A DNA stretch of 64,000 bases, from contig NZ_CABJDN010000002.1 of assembly GCF_902364365.1 (NCBI RefSeq), positions 4,815 through 68,814 on the forward strand. The letters run 5' to 3'. Positions 42,446-51,188 of this stretch are shown here, piece after piece. A program made the translations under genes and the position numbers. Each line of letters starts with the position of its first letter. The first letter of the stretch is position 1. Under the pieces are notes generated by a model. That model had not been told where the DNA came from. It did not search any database and saw only the letters and a list, made by a program, of their open reading frames with translations. The stretch comes from Bacteroides intestinalis (GTDB taxonomy: Bacteria; Bacteroidota; Bacteroidia; Bacteroidales; Bacteroidaceae).

Positions 42446-44973
42446 GGCCGTACCTCCTTTCTGCCACTTCGGGATGTCCGTGCGTTTTCTACCCAGCGGT
42501 CATGGCACTCTTCCACGAGTGTCAGCCTACGCCCCTCGTCCGTATCGAGTTCCGGTAGCACATCCTTCAGTACGTCGATGATGTTCCGCTTGTAGTGCAT
42601 CATCTTCTCCAAGGATACGAGGTCGGCGTATATTTTCGTGATACGTGAATCCACTTCTCGTGCGATTTCGAGGCGGTCACTTGACCAAAGCAGGTGGTAC
42701 ACGTCGCTGTTCGGTACTTCTTCCATAGGTTCTGTACGGGCATACTCGGTAGTGATTTTACAGTTGGGATATTCCCGTGCGATTTCCGATATGCGATTAT
42801 TCACGATTTTAGTCTTTTCCTCGTTCGACAGGTTCGGATCGAGTGTCAGTACATCGGCAACGTGCGTGTCTGTGTATGCCGAAGTCAATTCCCAACTGAT
42901 TTGGATAATGGCACGGTGAATCTTGATACCCAGAAAGTATTTCGGCTTCCGTGCGATAGAAATAGTCGCACGGAACGTAATGATACCATTGATGTTCGGC
43001 ATCGTCGCCTTACGGACGAACGTATAGCCGCTCCATGTACCTCCGTCCTGCCAAGTGAGGCTATAGGCTGTCTTGCAATCCTGCATGATAGCCGGTAGGC
43101 GGTAGTAATCATCTGTCGGCACATCGTTCTCTGCTTCCGCTTCCTGCTTCGCATCTGCGTACTCCTTCTGTTTTTGTTGCCACTCGGCAAGTTCGCTTTT
43201 CAGTTCCTCGATACGTGTCCGGTTGGAGTTATATTGTTGCCGGTAAGCTGCTGCGTCTTCCACGCTCGCCTCGGCAATTTTTTTCAGAAGGTCGGCGTTT
43301 TCCTTTTCCAAGGCACTAATCTGAGATTGAAGAACGGCGACTTGATTGTCCGCTTCCCGTATCAGTGCGTCCAGTTCTGAAAGGTCCAGTTCGTTCTCCG
43401 TTACCGAGGTCTGCATGACACACTCTTTGGAGTGGGCATCCAGTGAGCCGCCACACTTGCGACACTTGTATTGTGTCGAGCCTTGCCCCAGCGTCGCCCC
43501 GTCTGAACAGGTTACACTGATGGTCACGCTTTCGCATCCCTGCAATTTTGCGGCGTCCGTCGCCTGATAATAGTTCCGTGCATCGGATGCTATGTAATAG
43601 ACATAGCCTTCCTCGTTGTCATTGAACTCCGAGAGGCGGGCATTGAGCTGCGCTTTGAACGTATTCAAATCCATCGAATAGGAATTGAAGACATCCTCAT
43701 AGACCACCTCCGTCCGATTCCAACTCTGTGTCACGTGTATCTCGTAGGCGTATGCCTTCTTTGTCTGCTTGTTACCCTTACTGATGATATAGGCCTGTTG
43801 TCGGGTATTGATAGTATAGGTGTAGCCATCGTTGCTATTGTTGAGCTGTTGCACTCGGCTTCTTGACCATCCGGCATACCGTTCTGAATTGGCGAGGGCC
43901 TGCTCCCGTTGCGAAGCGTTCGGATAAAATCCCGGATCACTCGTGTTAAAGCGTGTCCATGCGCCCCCGTTCAATATGCTGTTGTCGTCTGTCGGTGGGT
44001 AGTAGTCGCATAGAGAAATGCTTCCTTGATCACGCCGTGCGATATACCACCGTTGCGTGTAATAGTTCCCGACAGCATTGTCCATATAGTCGGTCATCCA
44101 CGATGTGAGGTCGTAGTTGCTGAAATTGAACAATGCGGCCACGCTATCCTGACCGCCCATCATGTCGATTAGCAGACTGCCGATGTCATGTTCCGCCTGC
44201 TCGAAGAGAGTACCGTAGTGTTCATACAGGTTGCCGATTTCATTGACTTTGCCACCCAACAGGTCATGGAACGCACTACTTTGCAGTAGAGCGTCACCGA
44301 GGTTCTCCATACCTGATGTTGCCAGCCCTACGCCCATGTTATAAAGGTTGTCAATGTCGCCCTTTAAGTTCTCAATCGTGAAATTGCCCGGCACTTTGGT
44401 AAAGTTGTCCAACATCCGTTGCCAATCGGTACCGCCCAGTTCTGCGAGGTTCAGCAAGGTGGCAATGTCACGGTCAATTTCCAGAAAAGCGATGTCCGAG
44501 AACGACAGCGTGCTGTTTGTCACCACACTTTCGAACTGCATACACAGGCTCTTCGTATCGTCGCACACTTTCATCAGGTAGCTGCCCCAGTGGATTGCTG
44601 TTTGTGGTGAGCGCAGCATCAGCTTCGCCACCACCCATATTTTCGGCATGATTTTTTCTGCCACCATGTGGTAAATTCGACGATAGTAGTAATTTTCCGT
44701 GCTGCTGCACCAGATGCCAAGGTCGGACAGAGCCTTGTGTTCCAAAAATTTGGAAGAAAATATCCCTGCTGCCGCCACTTCTGCCGCTGTATAGTGTTTC
44801 AGAATATCATCCACCTGCTCGCGGTAGTAGCTTTCGGCTACTGCCTCCGTGCCGAATGCTGCGGCCATGGCCGCCACGGTACGAGCGTCATAGTTCACGC
44901 TGTAATATTGTGCGTGAACATGCTGTGTCAGGGCAGGCAATAGGATAACCCAAAAGATAAACAGCCGTTTCAT
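42442..44973 (-). CDS. Large exported tra-operon protein with Cys motif and coiled coil
   Basis: This is an 843-residue protein with a signal peptide (cut after HVHA). A helical N-terminal half is followed by a short zinc-ribbon-like Cys motif (C504, C507 and C518, after C480 and C489). A charged coiled coil spans about residues 530-620, and a beta-rich C-terminus follows. No family is recognised. It is far larger than its neighbours and is translationally coupled to traI. A surface or periplasmic scaffold for mating is the best guess. Confidence 0.65.
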   Translation of the reverse strand: MKRLFIFWVILLPALTQHVHAQYYSVNYDARTVAAMAAAFGTEAVAESYYREQVDDILKHYTAAEVAAAGIFSSKFLEHKALSDLGIWCSSTENYYYRRIYHMVAEKIMPKIWVVAKLMLRSPQTAIHWGSYLMKVCDDTKSLCMQFESVVTNSTLSFSDIAFLEIDRDIATLLNLAELGGTDWQRMLDNFTKVPGNFTIENLKGDIDNLYNMGVGLATSGMENLGDALLQSSAFHDLLGGKVNEIGNLYEHYGTLFEQAEHDIGSLLIDMMGGQDSVAALFNFSNYDLTSWMTDYMDNAVGNYYTQRWYIARRDQGSISLCDYYPPTDDNSILNGGAWTRFNTSDPGFYPNASQREQALANSERYAGWSRSRVQQLNNSNDGYTYTINTRQQAYIISKGNKQTKKAYAYEIHVTQSWNRTEVVYEDVFNSYSMDLNTFKAQLNARLSEFNDNEEGYVYYIASDARNYYQATDAAKLQGCESVTISVTCSDGATLGQGSTQYKCRKCGGSLDAHSKECVMQTSVTENELDLSELDALIREADNQVAVLQSQISALEKENADLLKKIAEASVEDAAAYRQQYNSNRTRIEELKSELAEWQQKQKEYADAKQEAEAENDVPTDDYYRLPAIMQDCKTAYSLTWQDGGTWSGYTFVRKATMPNINGIITFRATISIARKPKYFLGIKIHRAIIQISWELTSAYTDTHVADVLTLDPNLSNEEKTKIVNNRISEIAREYPNCKITTEYARTEPMEEVPNSDVYHLLWSSDRLEIAREVDSRITKIYADLVSLEKMMHYKRNIIDVLKDVLPELDTDEGRRLTLVEECHDRWVENARTSRSGRKEVRP

Positions 44974-44977
44974 CGTT

Positions 44978-45616
44978 TCAGACCTCTTTTATGTATTCCG
45001 GTTCCTTGTGATTGAAATACCACCGTTCAGATTCGATACAATTCTCCGTGACAAGTCGGCAGAACATATCATGTATGATGGTAGTATCCTTGATGGCCCT
45101 TTTGATCCGGGCTTCTTGGGAGCCGAACCATCTCAAAAAGAAAGGCTGGTTTAGATAAGTTTCGCGCACGGTCTGATAACGTAGCCATCCCAAGTCACTT
45201 AGTCTTTTTTCACTCATCGGACTACTGTTCAGTTCCCTGAATAGTTCTTCTCGAAACCTGTTTTCATCGAAGACAGGTTTGCTGTTACATAGCCTGTCGC
45301 ACATATCGTAAAACTCCTTTTCTTTGGGGTTTTCTTCATAATACCGGTTCAAATACGCTTCCAGTTCTACATCGGACATACCCAACCGAAGGGAATACTC
45401 TGCCAACAACCGTTCGATGGCGGCTACTTTGTCCGGTGTCATGTCATCCATGCGGAGCAGGTTCTCCTTGGACAGCATACAAAACTCCCGGAGGGACAAA
45501 ACAGTGAGTTCCGGATTGCTGACAGAGATTTGTTCGCGCGTCAAGCTGCTTTCAAACCCCATCATATTTATCCCGTAGCCCAGTGACAGGGTGATTAAAA
45601 TCCTTTTCGTTTTCAT
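44978..45616 (-). CDS. Helical tra-operon protein (212 residues)
   Basis: This protein has a short hydrophobic N-terminus (KRILITLSLGYGINMMG) that may be a signal peptide, then charged helices with no recognised domain. It starts one base inside the traG stop and ends 4 bases before the next gene, so it is tightly coupled. It occupies the slot between traG and the large exported protein. The function is unknown. Confidence 0.55.
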   Translation of the reverse strand: MKTKRILITLSLGYGINMMGFESSLTREQISVSNPELTVLSLREFCMLSKENLLRMDDMTPDKVAAIERLLAEYSLRLGMSDVELEAYLNRYYEENPKEKEFYDMCDRLCNSKPVFDENRFREELFRELNSSPMSEKRLSDLGWLRYQTVRETYLNQPFFLRWFGSQEARIKRAIKDTTIIHDMFCRLVTENCIESERWYFNHKEPEYIKEV

Positions 45617-48327
45617 TATGATGTTATTTTAGTGGTTAAGTTCAGTACACATCCCGCTTCATTAACTTTCTGCGCAAACGGCAATGCCTTGCCGATACCG
45701 CTGGTATTCCAGTCGCGGCAATATGCCTCGATAGCCTCTTGGTGGCTGCATTGTAACTCGCGCTTGTAAAGCTTCAGAGCCTCTTTCTCCGCTCGTTCGG
45801 TCGTGTAAGTCATGTAGCACTCGCGCGGTTCTTCCACGCCATAAACACCGCTGGTCGTGCCCCGACGGATAAACACCTCGCGGAAGAAGCTGCGTCCTTC
45901 CTTGTTTTCAAGGCGGTTAATGGTAAAAATTTTCTTACAGTCCACGTCTGTTAGGCCAAGAATCGTCTTGATGGTGTCGAAACGTTCCTTGAATTTGCTC
46001 TGGTCAAGCAGCATCACCACATCCGAGTTATTGATGATGGCCTCTTTCACGATTTCGCTGCCGATGATGTCTTGTATTTCCTGTGTCACCACGCCCACAC
46101 TGGCCCAGAATTTACGCGCTGTTTTGTACATAAATTTAATGTACTCCGCCATCAGCGGGCTGGCGATGGCTTTCCATGCTTCCTCGATGACAAGGACTTT
46201 GCGGTTCTTCTTGATGCGCATTTTTTGCAAGAAAACATCCATGATAATCAGCGTGACCAAAGGAAAAAGCAGCGGGTCATCTTTTATGCTGTCGATTTCG
46301 AAGACCACGAACGTCTCGTCGAACAGCGAGCTGTCCATGTTCTCGTTCAGCGTTTTTTCGTGGTTGCCGCCCAAATAGAAGTCCTTCATCATATAGCGGT
46401 ATGTCGAGAGGTCGATGCCCGTGATACGGTTCTCCTCACAGATATCCGGGATGCGCTGCACGGAATATTCATAGAAAGAGTTGAATGACAGTTCCTCCAC
46501 TTTCAGTTCCTTGCGTCGGCCCTCTATCTCGTCAATGATACCCTCGATGCGGACCGCGCGTTCCCGTTCGCTTTCGTGCCGCTTCTCACTGCTGTTGCGG
46601 TCATCAATAACGAGGCTCTTACGCAAGTCCTCACGCTGTTGGGGTGTGAAGCCCTCGAAACCATTGAAGTAGGCGTCGTAATATTCCGTGATGACGTGCT
46701 CTATCAGACGGTCTTCCGTCTTTGTGACCGTTCCCTGCGTACCTTTCCAGATAAGCAAGACGAGGTTTTTCAAGAATCCCGTTTTTTCTACATTCATCTC
46801 TTCCCGATTGATGCGGAACGGATTCATCGTGATGGGCCGTTCCTCGGTATAGCTGATATACTTGCCGCCGAAATACTCGCATAGCCCCTCGTATGAGTTA
46901 CCCGTATCGACCATTACCACGTCCGTCCCCTGTTCATGCAACTGGCGCACGACGGAGTTCATGTGGAAACTCTTTCCGCTGCCCGAAGGCCCCAGGCAGA
47001 AAAAATTCGAGTTGTCGGTCAGCTTGTTCTTTCCCTCTTTTCCCGTGATGTCGATAGCTACCGGAACACCTTGACGGTCAGTATAATAAATTTTTATCGG
47101 CGTTTCCTCACTATGCTGCACCCGTTCCTTGTACATCAGGCATACCGCAGCGTCGGAGAGGGTCAGAAAACGGTCATATTCCTCGTTCAGGCTGTAACAG
47201 TTGCCCGGAAATGAACTGACGAACAGTTCCAGTTGGTTGTATGCACGCTTACTGATATGTATGCCCATGCGCCCAAAAGCGTTTTCCAAGTGATTCGTGC
47301 ATTTTTGAAGGTCGGTGTCGGCAGGCACGCCCACCACCATGTTGAAGTGCGTGTACACGAGCAGTTTGCTTTCACGGGCTATTACGTCCTGTACCTGCTT
47401 GATGTCCTCTACGGCCATTTGGTTACTCGGATTGGGTATGCTTGCGTGCCGGTTCTTCTTTTTGTCGAGTAATGCCAGTTCACGCTTCTGACTGGGCAGG
47501 AAAATAATTTGGTTGTACACCACCGTTTCTGCGTTCGGAATATTATCCACCACCGAGACAAGATCCACTGGCATCTCGGTATTATTCACCTCAATATTGG
47601 TATAGGGACGTATCAGCGAGGGGAGTGCGGCGCAGTCCACGTCCACGAGGCTGTACACCTTACAGCGTTTGTCACCCATAGATACCGTTTCGTCGTCAGC
47701 CTTGACATTCGTCATCGAGACCGTACGGTCTTTGAAGTTCATCGCAAAGTAACGGTCCACATATTCGCTTGCCTCGGCTTTGTTCAGGAATTTCACTTGT
47801 ACACCGCTGTCGCGTAGTAGGTCTCGAACCTTATAAATCTTCACGAGGAAATCGCGCCATTTCTTGCTATCGTAAGAGAAAAGACGGCTCTTCTTGGCTT
47901 CCTGTGTGATAGTCAGATAGCAAAGGCTGTCCGTGTACGGACGCCCATTAAAATAACGGAAGTACGATGCCGAAAGAAATTCTTGATTATGCTCCGGCTC
48001 CTTCGCGAACTGTTTTCTCACGAAGATGTCCTGTTTGTGTAAGGCATATCCTTCGCCCAGTGTTTGCGCAAGGGCAGAGAATAGATGCGTGAAATCGTAA
48101 TAGCTGTCAATGTCCGCCGAATACTTCTGTACCGGATTTTCGATTTTTAAGACGGCGGAATATTCACCCGTCTTGGTGTACAGCACACCCACACCATCTG
48201 TATCTTCCACAGAGAAATAGATATTCTGAAAGATGTGCTTGCGCTTGCCGCCCGTACCGAACGTATAGACTGACAAGGCCATACCCGTACATAGGGCGAT
48301 GAAAAATAAAATGATATATAGGGTCAT
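45616..48327 (-). CDS. traG: Conjugative ATPase TraG (VirB4-like)
   Basis: This 903-residue protein has an N-terminal hydrophobic helix (residues 1-22), a VirB4 N-domain, and Walker A GPSGSGKSFHM at about residue 445. Walker B R-K-V-L-V-I-E-E-A-W-K is near 700, and the C-terminal motif V-T-Q-E-I-Q-D-I near 740. It powers assembly and function of the mating channel. The fused N-terminal helix makes it slightly longer than usual TraG. It lies 110 bases downstream of traF; that gap holds no gene. Confidence 0.92.
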   Translation of the reverse strand: MTLYIILFFIALCTGMALSVYTFGTGGKRKHIFQNIYFSVEDTDGVGVLYTKTGEYSAVLKIENPVQKYSADIDSYYDFTHLFSALAQTLGEGYALHKQDIFVRKQFAKEPEHNQEFLSASYFRYFNGRPYTDSLCYLTITQEAKKSRLFSYDSKKWRDFLVKIYKVRDLLRDSGVQVKFLNKAEASEYVDRYFAMNFKDRTVSMTNVKADDETVSMGDKRCKVYSLVDVDCAALPSLIRPYTNIEVNNTEMPVDLVSVVDNIPNAETVVYNQIIFLPSQKRELALLDKKKNRHASIPNPSNQMAVEDIKQVQDVIARESKLLVYTHFNMVVGVPADTDLQKCTNHLENAFGRMGIHISKRAYNQLELFVSSFPGNCYSLNEEYDRFLTLSDAAVCLMYKERVQHSEETPIKIYYTDRQGVPVAIDITGKEGKNKLTDNSNFFCLGPSGSGKSFHMNSVVRQLHEQGTDVVMVDTGNSYEGLCEYFGGKYISYTEERPITMNPFRINREEMNVEKTGFLKNLVLLIWKGTQGTVTKTEDRLIEHVITEYYDAYFNGFEGFTPQQREDLRKSLVIDDRNSSEKRHESERERAVRIEGIIDEIEGRRKELKVEELSFNSFYEYSVQRIPDICEENRITGIDLSTYRYMMKDFYLGGNHEKTLNENMDSSLFDETFVVFEIDSIKDDPLLFPLVTLIIMDVFLQKMRIKKNRKVLVIEEAWKAIASPLMAEYIKFMYKTARKFWASVGVVTQEIQDIIGSEIVKEAIINNSDVVMLLDQSKFKERFDTIKTILGLTDVDCKKIFTINRLENKEGRSFFREVFIRRGTTSGVYGVEEPRECYMTYTTERAEKEALKLYKRELQCSHQEAIEAYCRDWNTSGIGKALPFAQKVNEAGCVLNLTTKITS

Positions 48328-48437
48328 TCCGATATGCGTTCATTAAATAGGGGCAGGTCTGCCTCGGCTGGAGGCGAACCCGCCCGCGTTCAACAATCAA
48401 TCAGCCACACACATTGCCGTGATGGTTTTTCTTATAG

Positions 48438-48731
48438 TCATACTTTGTGCGAATAGGCATACACATACACTCCACGTTTTACATTTTTGCTGTGCAGCCC
48501 TTTTCGCTGTTTGAGGATGATAAGCACGATTCCCGCAGATAAGACAGTTGCCAATACGACCAGTCCGGCCACAAAGCCCATAAGACAGTAGGCGGCGATA
48601 AAGCCCACAATGGCTCCACCAGCCACGCCTGCCGCCCAATAGATGTAGCGACCTTGTAATCCCATCAGCTCCAAAGGCCGTTGTAACCCCTTGAACAGCG
48701 GATAATCCGGATAACGTCCGTCATTAATCAT
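48438..48731 (-). CDS. traF: Conjugative transposon protein TraF (DUF4133)
   Basis: The preferred start is the ATG at 48731 (MINDGRYPDYPLFKGLQRPL), preceded by AGGGGAA and lying 13 bases after traE. Upstream ATGs overlap traE. The protein is 97 residues, with P-L-F-K-G-L-Q-R-P-L-E-L-M-G-L near the start and two membrane helices (~33-75). This is the VirB3-like TraF of Bacteroides elements. Confidence 0.83.
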   Translation of the reverse strand: MINDGRYPDYPLFKGLQRPLELMGLQGRYIYWAAGVAGGAIVGFIAAYCLMGFVAGLVVLATVLSAGIVLIILKQRKGLHSKNVKRGVYVYAYSHKV

Positions 48732-48744
48732 TTCCCCTGACTGT

Positions 48745-49122
48745 TTATGCGTTAATTCCGAAGAACAGAGGTAATGCTTGGGCTGCCGCAATCAAGAAAA
48801 GGCACGCCCCAACTACCATCATAATCTTCTTCTTGACATCCTGTTCCTCGTTGTTCATGGCGATATACACCGAAATGGCTCCGATGATGGCCACGACACC
48901 AGCAATGGCATAGCAGAGTTTGACCATGACAGGAACGTATTTCACAATTTCCTCCGCTACGGTTGATAGAGCTGTCGTACCGGCCGAGTAATCGCCTGCC
49001 GTACTTTGAGCCATAGCAGGTATGCCTCCCAACAGGGCAATGATTAACATTCTTACTTTGGTGGAAACTTGCATGATAGTTTTCTTTGCCTTTCGGCACA
49101 TTCTTTTAAATTTCTGAAACAT
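48745..49122 (-). CDS. traE: Conjugative transposon protein TraE (DUF4134)
   Basis: This is a 125-residue protein with a signal-like N-terminus (cut near PAMAQ), then Y-S-A-G-T-T-A-L-S-T-V, and two membrane helices separated by a short loop (N-N-E-E-Q-D-V-K-K-K). It ends A-L-P-L-F-F-G-I-N-A. This is the DUF4134/TraE type, likely the VirB2-like pilin. A similar protein is encoded directly upstream. Confidence 0.85.
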   Translation of the reverse strand: MFQKFKRMCRKAKKTIMQVSTKVRMLIIALLGGIPAMAQSTAGDYSAGTTALSTVAEEIVKYVPVMVKLCYAIAGVVAIIGAISVYIAMNNEEQDVKKKIMMVVGACLFLIAAAQALPLFFGINA

Positions 49123-49183
49123 ATTTATTACATTTTTGTGGTACTCTTGTTTTTTGAATTTATTTTACACTTCTGTCAGCCAC

Positions 49184-49507
49184 CTATATGCGGTAGCCGA
49201 AGAAAGCAGGGAACACGATTGAAGCTCCAATGATGAAGAGGCACGCACCGACAAGTGATACGATAGACTTCACCACGCCGTCCTCGCCTGTGTTCATTTT
49301 GATATAGATCTGGAGCGCGGCAACGACTACGAAAACCGAGGCGACAGCGTAGCAGATGTACAGCACGTACAGCATCATCGTCACCACGAAGTCGTGCATC
49401 GTTGCCAGTGCGTCTGCACCCCAACTGTAGTTTACGCTGCCACTTTTGGCGAATGCCGCATAAGGGACAAAGCACAGTGCACATAATATTTTTTTTGCTT
49501 TCGACAT
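49184..49507 (-). CDS. Second DUF4134-type protein (TraE paralogue)
   Basis: The preferred start is the ATG at 49507 (MSKAKKILCALCFVPYAAFA), just after the traD stop. An ATG 22 codons earlier would overlap traD. The protein is 107 residues, with a signal peptide, then Y-S-W-G-A-D-A-L-A-T-M, two membrane helices, and a C-terminus F-P-A-F-F-G-Y-R-I that mirrors the TraE end. Two different pilin-like subunits in a row suggest a mixed or specialised pilus. Confidence 0.75.
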   Translation of the reverse strand: MSKAKKILCALCFVPYAAFAKSGSVNYSWGADALATMHDFVVTMMLYVLYICYAVASVFVVVAALQIYIKMNTGEDGVVKSIVSLVGACLFIIGASIVFPAFFGYRI

Positions 49508-49508
49508 T

Positions 49509-49961
49509 TTACAATCGGTCTTTGAGAGGTTTCCATACCAGTTTCGGACGGTTGCCCGTCTTTCCTTTGGCAAGCATCGCTTTGTATAGTTCGTCTGCCG
49601 TGTATGCGTCCGACAGGTAGGTCTCGGTTTCTTCCATCTGTTCCTCCGCTTGGGCTTTCAGGCGTTTTAGCTTCTCCGCCACGGCTATCTCGCCATTATT
49701 GTCTGCGGTTTCCGTCTCCTGTGGTGCAGGCGAAGCGGTAGGGGCAATATCTGTTTCATATTTCTCATTACCCACATTGAATCCCGTATCGCTCTCCGTC
49801 ACGTACACACTCTGCTCATCTTCTGGCGCACCGAGGTCAAATACCTCTTCTTCCGGCTTGCCATTTCCTTTTTTTCCATAAAGGTCCTGCACGATGATAA
49901 CTGCATAATAGACGAGATAGGCAACCGTCAGGACAATGGTGAAAATAAAATATGATTTCAT
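49509..49961 (-). CDS. traD: Conjugative transposon protein TraD-like
   Basis: The preferred start is the ATG at 49961 (MKSYFIFTIVLTVAYLVYYA). The open frame extends upstream to 50198, but that part runs through the operator array and a terminator and is AT-rich non-coding in look. The protein is 150 residues: one membrane helix (residues 4-24), an acidic linker (E/D/T-rich), and a helical C-terminus ending R-P-K-L-V-W-K-P-L-K-D-R-L. This plan is typical of TraD, first gene of the operon. Confidence 0.7.
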   Translation of the reverse strand: MKSYFIFTIVLTVAYLVYYAVIIVQDLYGKKGNGKPEEEVFDLGAPEDEQSVYVTESDTGFNVGNEKYETDIAPTASPAPQETETADNNGEIAVAEKLKRLKAQAEEQMEETETYLSDAYTADELYKAMLAKGKTGNRPKLVWKPLKDRL

Positions 49962-50120
49962 ATATTTTTGTATAATATGATTTTTATATTTGGTTGTGTG
50001 TGCAAAATAAGAATGGATAATTTGAAAGATAAAATTATTGATTATAAAACGTATCGTTTCAATATAATATTTTTTCAAAATCCAAAAATCATATTTCAAA
50101 ATCATATTCAAATATGATTT
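49949..50120. promoter_or_regulatory. Repeated AATATGATTT sites in the tra operon control region
   Basis: The 10-mer AATATGATTT occurs at 49949-49958, 49974-49983 and 50111-50120, and inverted (AAATCATATT) at 50086-50095 and 50099-50108. The last two form a 12-bp perfect inverted repeat (50097-50122). It lies between the primase terminator and traD, as expected for operators of the tra operon. Confidence 0.6.
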
Positions 50121-50150
50121 TGGATAAGAAAACAGGAAAAGTAGGGATAT

Positions 50151-50180
50151 AAAAAAGCCCTCCGTGATGAAGGAGGGCTT
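50151..50180 (-). terminator. Terminator after the primase-like gene
   Basis: On the minus strand AGCCCTCC (50179-50172) pairs with GGAGGGCT (50163-50156), followed by TTTTTT. It separates the replication genes from the tra operon. Confidence 0.85.
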
Positions 50181-50194
50181 AGGGAGCGGGTTGT

Positions 50195-51082
50195 TCATTG
50201 TTTCTTCCCACGTAAGTAGTCGTTCAGGTCTTTGTAACCGGCATAACAGTTTGATTCGTTATAGACGCATCTGCCATACATCCCGGCTATGGTTTCTACT
50301 GTCTTTTGTCCGGCAAGGTCATTGTCAAGGTAACAGTGAATATACGTGTATTTTTGCAAATACGTCAATGTCCTTTTCAGATTACTGACCGAGTTCATAA
50401 CAAGGTAGTCACAGGGAGCATTAATGCAAATGGCACTATCGTCCGTCTGTTTTAGGGTTAGATAGGACAGAAAGTCCATGAATCCTTCAAATAGGCAGAC
50501 ACGGCTCTGTGCCTCACCACGCGATTGGGGTATCAAGGAAATGTCCTTGTTCTTGATACATCCTTTGTAATAAGGGTTTCGTACCTCGTATCCACCGGAT
50601 ATATTGCCAAAGGCCAGTGCAAAGTAACGTCTCTGGCGCAGTTCGTAATGGACTTCCTTGCAGAACATTCGTCCGATATCCGAATCAATCATACGTGAAT
50701 GGAGATATGAGAGCAGTGCGTGGTGTCGCAGCGGCACGATAATCAAATTCTTCATGTCGGCTTCCACTGGTCGAGAGGTTGCGGGCAACGCCCGGGTTCT
50801 CGGCAGCGACACACCATTGACATACCGTTTGATGTATGCTAATGCTTCACTCACACTTTTAGTTCCGCAAAGGTACTTACCCAGTTCCACAAGGTCGCCT
50901 CCGGTGGCCTCGCCAAAATCATACCATTCATTCAGCCGGTCATTGACTTTGAACGATGGCGTCACCTCTTTCCTGAGAGGCGAAAGATACCAATATTGCT
51001 CTGATTTCATATACTGCGCACGGTGGCCGAGCTGGGCCAAAAAGTCCACGATACGCACTCGTTTTGCTTCGTCTATGGTCAT
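50195..51082 (-). CDS. TraP-like primase without zinc-binding cysteines
   Basis: This is a 295-residue protein with the DnaG-type layout. Its N-terminal region resembles the CHC2 zinc domain in order (Y-W-Y-L-S-P-L-R-K-E-V-T-P-S-F-K-V; W-Y-D-F-G-E-A-T-G-G-D-L-V) but lacks the C/H ligands. A TOPRIM domain follows with V-C-L-F-E-G-F-M-D-F-L-S near 197 and Y-L-D-N-D-L-A-G near 254. In Bacteroides conjugative transposons this corresponds to TraP. It may prime the second strand after transfer. It lies ~105 bases after the ATPase gene. Confidence 0.75.
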   Translation of the reverse strand: MTIDEAKRVRIVDFLAQLGHRAQYMKSEQYWYLSPLRKEVTPSFKVNDRLNEWYDFGEATGGDLVELGKYLCGTKSVSEALAYIKRYVNGVSLPRTRALPATSRPVEADMKNLIIVPLRHHALLSYLHSRMIDSDIGRMFCKEVHYELRQRRYFALAFGNISGGYEVRNPYYKGCIKNKDISLIPQSRGEAQSRVCLFEGFMDFLSYLTLKQTDDSAICINAPCDYLVMNSVSNLKRTLTYLQKYTYIHCYLDNDLAGQKTVETIAGMYGRCVYNESNCYAGYKDLNDYLRGKKQ

Positions 51083-51188
51083 ATTAAATTTCTTTTCACT
51101 TGTTTGTACAAAAGCGGTTTAGTTTAGTTTGCGCCCCTATATATATAAATACTAAATTAAACTGAATTATATAGGCCCGCGCCCGCTC

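Noticed and set aside
49962-50198. Upstream extension of the traD frame (79 more codons)
   Set aside because: It runs through the operator array and the primase terminator, is extremely AT-rich and would add unlikely residues before a normal membrane-anchor start.
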